Of a stretch of DNA of 64,000 nt, positions 33,144-45,051 are shown piece after piece. The stretch is taken from contig NZ_LFLU01000005.1 in the NCBI RefSeq assembly GCF_001189965.1, forward strand, positions 1-64,000. Reading direction: 5' to 3'. Source of the DNA: Herbaspirillum rhizosphaerae (GTDB lineage Bacteria; Pseudomonadota; Gammaproteobacteria; Burkholderiales; Burkholderiaceae_D). Position 1 is the first letter of the stretch, and every line of letters starts with the position of its first letter. The translations under genes and the position numbers were made by a program. A model generated the notes under the pieces. The model ran no database searches, had not been told where the DNA came from, and worked only from the letters and a program-made list of their open reading frames with translations.

Positions 33144-33968
33144 TCAGGCGGCGGCAGGCAGATCCGCGAGGATGGACGACTGTGCGCCGAAGGCGAAGGC
33201 ATCCATGCGCAGGCTATGATACGTCGATCCGCTGTCCAGATGCACCAGTTGGGTCCAGTCGTCGGCGGCGCCCATGGCGAAGAACAAGGTCAGCAGATGT
33301 TCGTCGGTCGGATGCGTGCGCACCGCGTGCGGCGCTGAATGGCGATAGTCCAGCAGCGCTTCCAGATTGCCGGCCTGCATCTGCGTCAGGAACCATTGCA
33401 GGAACTCGATCGTGTGCGGCGCATCGCCGGAGTCCGGATCGTTGCGGCGCAGTTCGCGCAGGTTGTGCGTGAAACTGCCCGAACCGACCAGCAGGATGCC
33501 TTCCTGCGCCAGCGGCGCCAACAACTGGCCGATCTTGTAGTGATAGGCCGGCGGCTGATGCGCTTGCAGCGACAGCTGCACCACCGGGATATCGGCTTGC
33601 GGATACAGATAGCGCAGCGGCACCCAAGCGCCGTGGTCGAGGCCCCAGCCGTCGTCGGTCTGCGCATGCAGGCCGGCATCGCGCAGCAGGCCGGCGACAC
33701 GCTCCGCCAGATCCGGCGAACCGGCGGCGGGGTAATCCAGCTCATACAGCTCGCGCGGAAAACCGCCGAAATCGTGGATCACGCGCTGTTTGGGCAGGTT
33801 GCCGACGCGCGGGGTCTGGGTTTCCCAGTGCGGCGATACGATGAGGATGGCTTTCGGCGCCGGCAGGCGTTCGCCGATGCTGCGCAACAGCGGACCGGTC
33901 TTGCCCGGTTCAACCGCCAGCATGGGCGAACCGTGGGAAACGAAAAGCGAAGGCAGTGCGATAGACAT
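33144..33968 (-). CDS. Extradiol dioxygenase of the DODA (4,5-DOPA dioxygenase) family
   Basis: A 274-residue LigB-superfamily enzyme (YgiD-like). Metal-ligand and active-site segments are visible: SLFVSHGSPMLAVEP (His near 13), ILIVSPHWETQTPRV (His near 48), GWGLDHGAWVPL, and SGSFTHNLREL. Family members open catechol rings extradiol with Zn or Fe. The ATG at 33968 has GGAG six nt upstream. It lies between a DoxX membrane protein and a LysR regulator, which suggests a stress- or aromatic-responsive operon. The natural substrate is unknown. Confidence 0.87.
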   Translation of the reverse strand: MSIALPSLFVSHGSPMLAVEPGKTGPLLRSIGERLPAPKAILIVSPHWETQTPRVGNLPKQRVIHDFGGFPRELYELDYPAAGSPDLAERVAGLLRDAGLHAQTDDGWGLDHGAWVPLRYLYPQADIPVVQLSLQAHQPPAYHYKIGQLLAPLAQEGILLVGSGSFTHNLRELRRNDPDSGDAPHTIEFLQWFLTQMQAGNLEALLDYRHSAPHAVRTHPTDEHLLTLFFAMGAADDWTQLVHLDSGSTYHSLRMDAFAFGAQSSILADLPAAA

Positions 33969-34041
33969 GATGTGCTCCAATCCGGAATCGCGGGGCCGCA
34001 GCCCCGGGGGAAAACGATGTGCTGACGTGCTTTGCAGACGA

Positions 34042-34464
34042 TTATGCAGCCTTGCTCAGACTCTCGCGCTTGACGGCGAAGGCGCCGTTGCCGAGCAGAT
34101 AGACCGCGACCAGCGCAACAATCCACATGACCAGATATTCCCAGCCGCCCTTGGGGTTGCTGAAGAAGAAGCCGTTCTTGCCGTGCACGGTGACGATGGC
34201 TCCGACCAGGTCGATGGCCAGCGGAATGGCCAGCAGGTCGCCGTAGAAGCCGATCACCAGCGCGACGCCGCCGATCACTTCCAGCAGGATGACCAGATAC
34301 GCGAGGAAGCCGGGCAGGCCCAGCGATTCAAAGAAAGCAGCGGTGCCGGGCAGGGTGAAGACAAAAATTTTCATCGCGGCGTGGGCCAGGAAAAACAAAC
34401 CGGACGTCACGCGCAGCAGGAAGGCGGCGTAGTCGGCTTTGGTATTGATGGTAGTGGTGGTCAT
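34042..34464 (-). CDS. DoxX-family membrane protein
   Basis: A 140-residue protein with four hydrophobic segments: YAAFLLRVTSGLFFLAHAAM, GFLAYLVILLEVIGGVALVI, LAIPLAIDLVGAIVTV and EYLVMWIVALVAVYLLG. DoxX-like proteins are small quinone-associated or redox-linked membrane proteins. The start at 34464 is supported by GGGAG five nt upstream; the longer frame has no homology. It is the first gene of the DoxX-DODA-LysR operon. Confidence 0.83.
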   Translation of the reverse strand: MTTTTINTKADYAAFLLRVTSGLFFLAHAAMKIFVFTLPGTAAFFESLGLPGFLAYLVILLEVIGGVALVIGFYGDLLAIPLAIDLVGAIVTVHGKNGFFFSNPKGGWEYLVMWIVALVAVYLLGNGAFAVKRESLSKAA

Positions 34465-34608
34465 GTTGGCTCCCAAAAAGAATGAAGTCGTGATTGACTT
34501 CGTTGAGAGCAACTTTAAGGAAAAGCGAGTCCGGGATAAATAAGGCGCAGCGGGATGAATTGTCTCGATTGCATTGACAATCAAGGAAAATCATCCCGTC
34601 GACAATGC

Positions 34609-35850
34609 TTAAGTCTGATCCGGCTTGGGTTTGGCTGCCTCGCGGCGATTGAAGCCTTCCACCATGTCGAAGCGGAACAAACGGCATTCCAGGGCGCCAT
34701 TGAAGAAAGGCGTCTTGCGAGCTTCTTTCAGGCGCAACAATTTCGGCAGGCCGAGGTCGGCCGAGAACAAGAACACGCTCCAACCGGCGAAACGCTGCTT
34801 GAGCGTGGTGCCGAAGGCGCTGAAGAAGGCGGCGAACAGCTCGTCGGTCGGGACGGCGGCATCGCCGCGCACGCTCAGACGCTCGCCATACGGCGGATTG
34901 GTCAGCATGATGCCGGTGGCCGGGTTGCCGTCGGCGTCGACTGGTGGTTTGACCTCCTGCGCTTCGATCTGTTTCAGCGGCACCTCGAACTGGATGCCGG
35001 CCTTGCGCAGATTATTGCGCGCGATGTTGACCATGTCGCCCGAGATGTCGCTGCCGAAAATCGTCGGCACGGTCGGCAAGGGATTCGGCTTGAAATCGCC
35101 CTTGATCGCCAGCCAGGCTTCGGCGTCGAAGTTGTCGAATTTCTCAAACGCAAAACGGCGGCGTGCGCCCGGCGGGATGCCGGCCAGCATTTGCGCCGCT
35201 TCGGCCAGGATGGTGCCGGAGCCGCACATCGGGTCGAACAGCACCATGCCGGGTTTCCAGCCGCTGGTGCGCAACAGGCCGGCAGCGAGGTTTTCGCGCA
35301 GCGGCGCCTCGCCGGTGTCATCGCGCCAGCCGCGCTTGAACAGGGCTTCGCCGGAGGTGTCGATATAGAGGGTGAAGGTGTGTGCGTCGAGGAAGCCGGA
35401 GATACGCATGTCCGGCGTCTTGGTGTTGACCGATGGGCGCTCGTCGAAACGTTCGCGGAAACGGTCGCAGATGGCGTCCTTGATTTTCAGCGTGGCGAAT
35501 TCGAGGCTGCGCAGCGGCGACTTGACCGCGGTGACGTCAACGCGAATCGTGTGCGACACCTCGAACCAGTTTTCCCACTCCTGTTCGAGGGTCATGTCGT
35601 AGATGTCGTTTTCGTTCTTGTACGAACCGTGCGCCAGGCGTAGCAGCACGCGGCTGGCGATGCGCGAGCGCAGGTTCAGCTGGTAGGCGCCGATGATGCT
35701 GCCGGAGCAATGCACGCCGCCGGGAACCTGAGTGTGTACTTTCAGGTTGGCGTCGGGGCCGGCCAGTTGGGCGATTTCGTTGAGTTCTTCCGCGAGGGCG
35801 ATTTCAAGGCCGCGCGGGCAGGGGCAAAAATAGGAATAGTTGGTGCTCAT
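34609..35850 (-). CDS. THUMP-domain class I SAM RNA methyltransferase (RlmL N-terminal-like)
   Basis: A 413-residue methyltransferase. The N-terminal half contains a THUMP domain (about 45-155, RNA binding). The C-terminal half is a Rossmann methyltransferase with DPMCGSGTILAEAAQ (SAM site) and the catalytic TNPPYGERL. It corresponds to the short form of the 23S rRNA guanine-N2 (G2445) methyltransferases, without the C-terminal RlmK half of the gammaproteobacterial fusion. A role on 23S rRNA is inferred by family. Confidence 0.85.
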   Translation of the reverse strand: MSTNYSYFCPCPRGLEIALAEELNEIAQLAGPDANLKVHTQVPGGVHCSGSIIGAYQLNLRSRIASRVLLRLAHGSYKNENDIYDMTLEQEWENWFEVSHTIRVDVTAVKSPLRSLEFATLKIKDAICDRFRERFDERPSVNTKTPDMRISGFLDAHTFTLYIDTSGEALFKRGWRDDTGEAPLRENLAAGLLRTSGWKPGMVLFDPMCGSGTILAEAAQMLAGIPPGARRRFAFEKFDNFDAEAWLAIKGDFKPNPLPTVPTIFGSDISGDMVNIARNNLRKAGIQFEVPLKQIEAQEVKPPVDADGNPATGIMLTNPPYGERLSVRGDAAVPTDELFAAFFSAFGTTLKQRFAGWSVFLFSADLGLPKLLRLKEARKTPFFNGALECRLFRFDMVEGFNRREAAKPKPDQT

Positions 35851-35918
35851 GAGGGGTACCTTTTGTCCGTTGATAAATCAGTGTGTGCCGGGCATAAAAA
35901 TGATAACGGCATAAATGC

Positions 35919-35952
35919 CAAACCGCCGCTCCTGCCCGCGCGGGAACGACGG
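35919..35952. repeat. REP-like palindrome
   Basis: An imperfect palindrome centred on GCCCGCGCGGG, with outer CCGCCG pairing with an interrupted CGACGG. It resembles the CGTCGT-CCCAGCG hairpin at the start of the window. It lies between the isomerase and methyltransferase genes and could also act as a weak terminator for the leuS-to-isomerase transcript. Confidence 0.45.
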
Positions 35953-35992
35953 CTTTGCTTCTTTACTGCTGCTTGTTGCTTACGTCTGCTAC

Positions 35993-36598
35993 TTACTTTT
36001 CTGCAAATGCGCGTTCGACGAAATCGAGTCGATCCTGGCCCCAATAACCTTCGCCGTCAACTACAAACCATGGTGCGCCGAAGACATTGGCCGCCGTCGC
36101 TTCTTCGCTGAAGCGATCGAACTCGGCCTGCACGCTGGCGGTCTCGGAAGACTTCAGCAGGCTGGCGCCATCGTGGCCGAGGCCGTTGGCGATGGCCAGC
36201 AGCGTGTCGGTGTCGGCGATGTTCTTTTCTTCTTCCCAGATCGCACGCATGACGGCGCCGGTCAGCTCGAGCGCTGCGTTGGTGCCGTGCGCCAGTTGCG
36301 TGGCGATGATCAGGCGCGCGGCGGCGTCGCTCTGCACCGGAAAATAAGTCGGCTGCAGGTTCATCGGCAGGCCGAGGAATTTGCTCCAGCGCGCCAGTTC
36401 CTTGAGGCGATACGCCTGGCGTTGCGGCGCACGCTTGGCCAGCGGCAAGCCGCCGGACTGGCCGAAAATCTTGCTCAGGTCGAAGGGCTTGAGCACGACC
36501 TGCACGTCGTATTGCTTGGCCATAGCGACAAAACGCGCGTGCCCCAGATAGGCAAAGGGAGAATGCGGCGCGAAGAAATATTCACATACTTTGCCCAT
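35993..36598 (-). CDS. 2-Hydroxychromene-2-carboxylate isomerase-like protein (DsbA fold)
   Basis: A 201-residue kappa-GST/DsbA-fold protein. EYFFAPHSPFAYLGHARF (6-23) carries the active-site Ser/Pro region in place of CXXC, and NVFGAPWFVVDGEGYWGQDRL (near 170-190) has the family cis-Pro. The founding enzyme acts in naphthalene breakdown with glutathione, but many genomes carry such genes without that pathway, so the natural substrate is uncertain. It is the last gene of the block that begins with leuS, 63 nt after hemJ. Confidence 0.82.
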   Translation of the reverse strand: MGKVCEYFFAPHSPFAYLGHARFVAMAKQYDVQVVLKPFDLSKIFGQSGGLPLAKRAPQRQAYRLKELARWSKFLGLPMNLQPTYFPVQSDAAARLIIATQLAHGTNAALELTGAVMRAIWEEEKNIADTDTLLAIANGLGHDGASLLKSSETASVQAEFDRFSEEATAANVFGAPWFVVDGEGYWGQDRLDFVERAFAEK

Positions 36599-36661
36599 GA
36601 AGGACTCCGTAAAAGGTGGGTCGGGTGAATCGAAGATGGACCAGCAAAATACAGATAAAAA

Positions 36662-37096
36662 TCAGAACGGTTTGACGACGACCAGAATCACGATCGCCAG
36701 CAGCAATAATACCGGGACTTCGTTGAACCAGCGGAACCACTTGTGGCTGCGCTTGTTTTGACCATTTTCGAATTTTTTGAGCAGCGAACCGCAGGCATGG
36801 TGATAGCCGATCACCAGAATCACCAGTGCCAGCTTGGCATGCATCCAGCCCGCCGTTCCTTTGCCTTCGGGGCCTTTGCCGATGCCGATAACCAGATACA
36901 GGTACAGGCCCAGCGCAATCGCCGGAATCGCCAGGATGGTGGTGAAGCGATACAGGCGGCGCGCCATGCCGAGCAGGCGTTCCGTGACCAGGGTTTCGGT
37001 TTCCTGCGCCAGATTGACGAAGATGCGCGGCAGGTAGAACAAACCGGCGAACCACGAGGCGATGAACACGATGTGCAGGGCTTTGATCCAGAGCAT
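36662..37096 (-). CDS. hemJ: Protoporphyrinogen IX oxidase HemJ
   Basis: A 144-residue, four-span membrane protein of the HemJ family, which oxidises protoporphyrinogen IX to protoporphyrin IX in haem synthesis. The conserved His of the first helix (ALHIVFIASWFAGLFYLPRI) and the Lys of MHAKLALVIL, both required in studied HemJ proteins, are present. Length matches the family. It is 48 nt downstream of proA, and hemH, the next enzyme of the pathway, lies 20 kb away in this window. Confidence 0.85.
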   Translation of the reverse strand: MLWIKALHIVFIASWFAGLFYLPRIFVNLAQETETLVTERLLGMARRLYRFTTILAIPAIALGLYLYLVIGIGKGPEGKGTAGWMHAKLALVILVIGYHHACGSLLKKFENGQNKRSHKWFRWFNEVPVLLLLAIVILVVVKPF

Positions 37097-37144
37097 GCAG
37101 TTTCCTTTGGCGACGGCTATTAAGGGAGGACGACGGTTGTGTGC

Positions 37145-38416
37145 TTACTGACGTACTTGCCCTTGTCCCAGCACCACGTATTTGAGTGAGGTCAGGCCTT
37201 CCAGTCCGACCGGGCCGCGTGCGTGCAGCTTGTCGTTGGAGATGCCGATCTCGGCGCCGAGGCCGTATTCGAAACCGTCGGCAAAACGCGTCGAAGCGTT
37301 GACCATGACCGAGGCCGAATCGACTTCGCGCAGGAAACGCATGGCGCGGGTGTAGTCTTCCGTGACGATGGCGTCGGTATGCTGCGACGAGTAAGTATTG
37401 ATGTGCTCGATCGCTTCGTCCATGTCGGCGACGATCTTCACTGCCAGGATAGGCGCAAGGTATTCGGTGCGCCAGTCTTCTTCGACGGCTTCTTTCAGCA
37501 GCGGATAGCCGGCCAGTATCAGGCGGCTTTCGGCGTCGCCGCGCAGCTCGACGTCCTTGGCGCGGTACAGCTCGGCCAGCTTCGGCAGCACATCGGCCGC
37601 GATGGCGCGCGCCACCAGCAGGGTTTCCATGGTGTTGCAGGTGCCGTAGCGATGGCACTTGGCGTTGAAAGCGACATCCAGCGCTTTTTGCAGGTCGGCC
37701 TTGTCGTCGATGTAGACGTGGCAGATGCCGTCCAGATGCTTGATCATCGGCACCTTGGATTCCTTGATCAGGCGTTCGATCAATCCCTTGCCGCCGCGCG
37801 GCACGATGACGTCGACGTACTCGGTCATGGTGATCAGCGCACCGACGGCAGCGCGGTCGGTGGTCTCGACTACCTGCACCGCATCCTGCGGCAAACCGGC
37901 GCCGGCCAGGCCTTCCTTGACCAGTTTCGACAACGCCTGGTTGCAGTGGATCGCTTCGGAACCGCCACGCAGGATGGTGGCGTTGCCGCTCTTGATGCAC
38001 AGGCCGGCGGCGTCGACGGTGACGTTCGGACGCGCTTCGTAGATGATGCCGATGACGCCCAGCGGGACGCGCATCTGGCCAACCTGGATGCCGGTCGGGC
38101 GGTATTTCATGTTGGAGATTTCGCCGATAGGATCGGGCAGGGCGACGATCTGTTCCAGGCCTTCGGCCATGGTGGCGATGGCTTTGTCGGACAGTGTCAG
38201 GCGGTCCAGCATGGCCTCCGATAAACCGTTGGCGCGTGCAGCGGCCAGGTCTTGTTGGTTGGCGGCGCGCAGCGTATCTGCATCGCGGCGGATGGCGGCG
38301 GCGATCAGCGTCAGCGCGCGGTTTTTCGCGGCGGTATCCGCCTTGGCCATGGCGCGCGACGCCTTGCGGGCGCGCCGGCCGATGTCGGTCATGTAGTGTT
38401 CGATGTCGATCGTCAT
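37145..38416 (-). CDS. proA: Gamma-glutamyl phosphate reductase
   Basis: A 423-residue ProA, the NADPH-dependent reduction of gamma-glutamyl phosphate to glutamate semialdehyde in proline synthesis. The catalytic Cys lies in [53 protein letters not shown] and [15 protein letters not shown] are family blocks. The length is normal. The gene is 26 nt downstream of holA in the leuS-lptE-holA-proA block, a conserved order in betaproteobacteria. Confidence 0.95.
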   Translation of the reverse strand: MTIDIEHYMTDIGRRARKASRAMAKADTAAKNRALTLIAAAIRRDADTLRAANQQDLAAARANGLSEAMLDRLTLSDKAIATMAEGLEQIVALPDPIGEISNMKYRPTGIQVGQMRVPLGVIGIIYEARPNVTVDAAGLCIKSGNATILRGGSEAIHCNQALSKLVKEGLAGAGLPQDAVQVVETTDRAAVGALITMTEYVDVIVPRGGKGLIERLIKESKVPMIKHLDGICHVYIDDKADLQKALDVAFNAKCHRYGTCNTMETLLVARAIAADVLPKLAELYRAKDVELRGDAESRLILAGYPLLKEAVEEDWRTEYLAPILAVKIVADMDEAIEHINTYSSQHTDAIVTEDYTRAMRFLREVDSASVMVNASTRFADGFEYGLGAEIGISNDKLHARGPVGLEGLTSLKYVVLGQGQVRQ

Positions 38417-38442
38417 GATGAGTATTTAAGCTTAAGTATTCT

Positions 38443-39462
38443 TCAATAGCCGCGCGCGAGCTTGAGGCCCAGCTGCGACAGCGCATCCCAGGCATCACCG
38501 GAAAATGCTTTGGCGCGCAAGCCCTTGACCATCTTGTCGATCTGCGCGGCTTCCTGCAACGCGGTCTGCAGCGTCGCCAGGCTGATGCGGCGCAACGCCG
38601 GTTCCATCAGTTTCTCGCGCGGACCCCAGATGCGGTATTCCTTGAGCAGCATGCCCAGTTGCTTGCCCTGGGTGACGCCGGACTTCAGCTTGAGCAGCGT
38701 GCGCACTTCTTCGGCCACGGCCCACAGCACCAGCGGCAGGGCTTCGCCTTCACCCTTCAGGCCATCCATCATGCGCATGAGCCGCGCGGCGTCGCCCGAC
38801 AGCATGGCTTCGTTGAGCTTGAAGACGTCGTAGCGCGCCACGTTCAGCACGGCGTCGTGCACTTGTTCGAAGCTCAGCTTGCCGGTCGGGTAGAGCAGGC
38901 CGAGTTTTTGAATCTCCTGATGCGCGGCGAGCAGATTGCCTTCGACGCGGTCGGCGATGAAATCCATGCACTGGCGGTCGGCGCTCTGCTGCTGCGCGGT
39001 GAGGCGATTGGCTATCCAGCCGGGCAGATGCGCGCGTTCGACCAGCGGGATGTCGATGTACACGCCGGCCTGCTGCAAGGTGCCGACCCACGCCGCTTTG
39101 GCGGTGGCCCAGTCCAGCTTGGGCAGGCTGATGATGGTCAGGTTGTCCGGGTTCAGGTTGGCGGCATATTCCTGCAGCGCCTGGCCGCCATCCTTGCCGG
39201 GTTTGCCGGTGGGGATGCGCAGCTCGATCAGTTTCTTGTCGCCGAACAGCGATTGCGACTGGTTGGCGGCCAGCAGCTCGCCCCATTTGAAGCTGCGTTC
39301 GACCACCAGCACGTCGCGCTCGGTGTAGCCGTTGGCGCGCGCGGTCTTGCGGATCTTGTCGGCGGCTTCCAGTGCCAGCAGATGTTCGTCGCTGGCGATG
39401 ACATACAGCGGCGACAAGGATTTCGCCAGGTGCGTGTCGAGCGCGTCTAGCCGCAGCTGCAT
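38443..39462 (-). CDS. holA: DNA polymerase III delta subunit
   Basis: A 339-residue HolA, the clamp-loader subunit that opens the beta clamp. The N-terminal LSPLYVIASDEHLLALEAADKIR and VERSFKWGELLAANQSQSLFGDKKLIELR are typical of the delta family, and the C-terminal helical part (DIFKLNEAMLSG-type segment, EVRTLLKLKSG) matches. The start is 3 nt after the lptE stop, so the two genes are likely coupled, as is common in proteobacteria. Confidence 0.93.
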   Translation of the reverse strand: MQLRLDALDTHLAKSLSPLYVIASDEHLLALEAADKIRKTARANGYTERDVLVVERSFKWGELLAANQSQSLFGDKKLIELRIPTGKPGKDGGQALQEYAANLNPDNLTIISLPKLDWATAKAAWVGTLQQAGVYIDIPLVERAHLPGWIANRLTAQQQSADRQCMDFIADRVEGNLLAAHQEIQKLGLLYPTGKLSFEQVHDAVLNVARYDVFKLNEAMLSGDAARLMRMMDGLKGEGEALPLVLWAVAEEVRTLLKLKSGVTQGKQLGMLLKEYRIWGPREKLMEPALRRISLATLQTALQEAAQIDKMVKGLRAKAFSGDAWDALSQLGLKLARGY

Positions 39463-39465
39463 CTG

Positions 39466-39996
39466 TTATTCCTCGACGGTTTCGTCGATGTTGGTCTTGG
39501 TCGCGGACAGGCGGCGCAGGATCTGTTGCACCAGGTCGGTCTGCATGTCGCGGTACAGCAGCGCTTCTTCGGCCTGCTTCGCCAGTTCCTGGTTGGCGTC
39601 ATAGGTGATGTCGCGCTTGAGCACGATGGACGCCGGTGCAATCAGCACCTTGCCGGCCTGATCCTTGACCAGGAAGCTGAAGCGTTGATACAGGCTGTAT
39701 TCGCGCACCTGGCCGTTGGTGTTCAGGGACAGGATCTTCTTCTCGCGCGTGTCGGCCAACACCTGCAGGATGGCTTCCGCTTCGGTGGCGCTGTCAGTGA
39801 CCTGCACGCCGCTGGCGCGGATGTAACGTTTCAGTTCAGTGCCCAGCGACGAGTTGCCGGAAAAGCCGAGGTAAATCGACTTGAAGGGCAGCTGCGCCGG
39901 TCCGCGCATGTGAAAGCCGCAGGCGCTGAGCATGCCCGCTGCCAGCAGCATCAGGAACCATTGCAGCGCTTTGCGTCGGTGAAGTTGAAATGGCAT
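39466..39996 (-). CDS. lptE: LPS-assembly lipoprotein LptE
   Basis: A 176-residue outer-membrane lipoprotein, the plug of the LptD barrel. The lipobox is LSAC after a hydrophobic signal (ALQWFLMLLAAGM), followed by the typical GFHMRGPAQLPFKSIYL and a later VYLQRFSF-like segment (EYSLYQRFSFLVKDQ). The ATG at 39996 is chosen because it gives a proper lipoprotein signal; the longer frame adds an unrelated lead. It lies between leuS and holA, its usual position. Confidence 0.92.
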   Translation of the reverse strand: MPFQLHRRKALQWFLMLLAAGMLSACGFHMRGPAQLPFKSIYLGFSGNSSLGTELKRYIRASGVQVTDSATEAEAILQVLADTREKKILSLNTNGQVREYSLYQRFSFLVKDQAGKVLIAPASIVLKRDITYDANQELAKQAEEALLYRDMQTDLVQQILRRLSATKTNIDETVEE

Positions 39997-40057
39997 GTAG
40001 ATGTCCGTGTTCAGGTTCGTGGGCGTGATGTTTTGCGTATCGTGACGACTATCGATA

Positions 40058-42748
<2,691 letters not shown>

Positions 42749-42944
42749 TTATACTGGCTCGCCCCTGTGTCCACGCAGTTTAGCGTTGATGTCAGTTTGG
42801 CCATGAAAAATGACCAGGCGGAAACTGTTTTTTATTTCCTGGGTGAAATAATTGCCAATGCGATCGGACATGTTCATCGTCATAGGCTCGTCATATTGTG
42901 CTGGCACGATGTAATCGTTTTCATAACGGTCATCATCCGACATC

Positions 42945-43964
42945 GTGCCGCCATCCATCAAACAAGTTGCCCAGCAAGCCGGCGTCTCCACCGCGACGGT
43001 GTCGCGCTTGCTCAACAAGCCGGAATCAGTGAGTTCGGATACCGCCGACAAGATCAATCAGGCCATCGCCGCCTTGGGCTTCCGGCCCAACTTCAACGGC
43101 CGCAACCTGCGCGCCGGGCGCTCGCGCACCGTCGGCGTGGTGGTGCCGACGCTGTCCAATACGGTGTTTGCGCAATGCCTGCAGGGCATCGAACTGGCGG
43201 CGCGCGCGCTGGATTATTCGGTGATGTTCACCGCTACCGAATACCGCCAGGAAGACGAGGCCGCCGCGGTTGATCTGCTGTTGAGCCATCGCGTCGACGG
43301 CGTCATCCTGACGGTCGCCGACGCCAGCGCCAGCAACACGCTGGACGTGCTCGACAGCGAAGGTATTCCTTATGTGCTGACCTACAACCAGCCGCAGCAG
43401 ACGTCGCGTTTGTCGGTCTCGGTCGACAACCGCGCTGCAGCGCACGATGCGGTGGCGCATCTGATCGCGCTGGGACATACCCGCATCCAGATGCTAACCG
43501 GTTATTTCCACGCTTCCGACCGGGCGATCCAGCGCTACCACGGCTATCTCGACGCCATGCGCGAACGCGGGCTGGCGCCGATGACGCCGATCGAAGTCCC
43601 GCGCCACACCGGCCTTGGCGTCGACCACCTGCAGTCTTTTGCCGATGCCGGACAACGGCCGAGCGCCTTGTTCTGTTCCAACGATCTGCTGGCGTTCTCC
43701 GCCATGCGCGACTTGCGCGCGCTGGGTTTGCGCGTGCCGCAGGATATTTCGGTGATGGGCTTCGACGGCATTCCGCTGGGCGAAATGATGTCGCCCGTGC
43801 TGGCCAGCGCCGTGCAGCCGTCGGAACAGATCGGCGAGGTCGCGCTGCGCACGCTGGTGGCGGCGATCGAGCAAGCCGGTATCGGCGAAGCCGGTCAGCC
43901 TGCTTCCAGCATTCTCGCGCATGCGATCCGCGACGGCGGGTCGGTGCAGCGGTTTGTTCCCTGA
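42945..43964 (+). CDS. LacI-family transcriptional regulator
   Basis: A 339-residue LacI regulator beginning with GTG. The HTH is SIKQVAQQAGVSTATVSRLLNKP (about 4-26), followed by the hinge and periplasmic-binding-protein-like ligand domain (VGVVVPTLSNTVFAQCLQGI; FCSNDLLAFSAMRDL; DISVMGFDGIP). It is 65 nt upstream of an ABC-importer operon on the same strand, so it is the likely local repressor or activator. I saw no clear palindromic operator in the 230-bp upstream region. The ligand may be the transported compound. Confidence 0.88.
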   Translation: MPPSIKQVAQQAGVSTATVSRLLNKPESVSSDTADKINQAIAALGFRPNFNGRNLRAGRSRTVGVVVPTLSNTVFAQCLQGIELAARALDYSVMFTATEYRQEDEAAAVDLLLSHRVDGVILTVADASASNTLDVLDSEGIPYVLTYNQPQQTSRLSVSVDNRAAAHDAVAHLIALGHTRIQMLTGYFHASDRAIQRYHGYLDAMRERGLAPMTPIEVPRHTGLGVDHLQSFADAGQRPSALFCSNDLLAFSAMRDLRALGLRVPQDISVMGFDGIPLGEMMSPVLASAVQPSEQIGEVALRTLVAAIEQAGIGEAGQPASSILAHAIRDGGSVQRFVP

Positions 43965-44029
43965 GTTTTTCGTTTTGCCTCACCCGCTCTCGTTTTACAC
44001 AATATCAACAGCAACAGAAAGGAATCCAA

Positions 44030-45049
44030 ATGCGTTTATTTGCAAAATCGTCCAAAGTTCTTCAGACGCTGGCAGCCGGTGCGGCGCTCGCGGCCTCGTT
44101 CAGCGTCGCGGCGCAAAACGTCATCTGCTACAACTGTCCGCCGGAATGGGCTGACTGGGCGACCCAGATCAAGACCATCAAGGAAAAGACCGGCATCACC
44201 GTGCCGCCCGACAACAAGAACAGCGGTCAGGCGCTGGCCCAGATCATGGCCGAGAAGGCCAGCCCGGTTGCCGACTTCACCTATGTCGGCGTGACCTTCG
44301 GCATCGAAGCCAGGAAAAACGACATCATCACCCCGTACAAGCCGGCCGGCTGGAATGACGTGCCTGCCGGTCTGAAAGATCCGGAAGGTTACTGGACCAC
44401 GATCCATTCGGGTACCATGGGCCTCATGGTCAATGTCGATGCATTGAAAGGCAAGCCGGTGCCGCGCTCGTGGGCGGACCTGCTCAAGCCTGAATACAAG
44501 GGGCTGATCGGTTACCTCGATCCGGCCAGCGCCTTCGTCGGCTATGTCGGCGCCGTGGCGGTGAACCAGGCGCTGGGCGGTACGCTGGACAACTTCACGC
44601 CCGGCATCAACTTCTTCAAGTCGCTGCAAAAAAATCAACCGATTGTGCCGAAGCAAACTTCCTACGCACGCCTGATCTCGGGTGAAATTCCTATCCTGTT
44701 CGGCTACGACTTCGACGCTTATCGCGCCAAGTACAAGGACAAGGCCAACGTCGCATTCGTGATCCCGGCCGAAGGCAGCGTCACCGTGCCTTACGTCGTC
44801 AGCCTCGTGAAGAACGGTCCGAACCAGGCCAACGCCAAGAAGGTGCTGGACTTCCTGCTGTCGAACGAAGGCCAGGCAATCTGGGCCAACGCCTATCTGC
44901 GTCCGGTGCGCGCCTCGGCCATTTCGAAAGAAGCCGAAGCACGCTTCCTGCCGGCAGCCGACTACGCCCGCGCCAAATCGGTCGACTACGGCAAGATGGC
45001 TGAAGTACAGCGCCAGTTCAGCGAACGTTACCTGGCTGAAGTGAAGTAA
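44030..45049 (+). CDS. ABC transporter substrate-binding protein (Fe3+/aminoethylphosphonate/polyamine-type)
   Basis: A 339-residue periplasmic binding protein of family 1, with a signal peptide (cleaved after VAA, about 28). ICYNCPPEWADWATQIKTI, TYVGVTFGIEARKNDI, HSGTMGLMVNVDALKGK and PRSWADLLKPEYKGLIGY are typical of the Fe3+/2-aminoethylphosphonate-type binding proteins. AGAAAGGA supports the start. Downstream are two permeases, an ATPase and a phosphodiesterase in tight order, so its ligand may be a phosphodiester. The order SBP-permease-permease-ATPase is that of the PhnSTUV/PotABCD-type importers. Confidence 0.85.
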   Translation: MRLFAKSSKVLQTLAAGAALAASFSVAAQNVICYNCPPEWADWATQIKTIKEKTGITVPPDNKNSGQALAQIMAEKASPVADFTYVGVTFGIEARKNDIITPYKPAGWNDVPAGLKDPEGYWTTIHSGTMGLMVNVDALKGKPVPRSWADLLKPEYKGLIGYLDPASAFVGYVGAVAVNQALGGTLDNFTPGINFFKSLQKNQPIVPKQTSYARLISGEIPILFGYDFDAYRAKYKDKANVAFVIPAEGSVTVPYVVSLVKNGPNQANAKKVLDFLLSNEGQAIWANAYLRPVRASAISKEAEARFLPAADYARAKSVDYGKMAEVQRQFSERYLAEVK

Positions 45050-45051
45050 CC

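Noticed and set aside
36582-38498. 638-codon minus-strand frame across hemJ and proA
   Set aside because: It is a shifted frame over two well-defined genes; Arg/Gly/His-rich with no family match.
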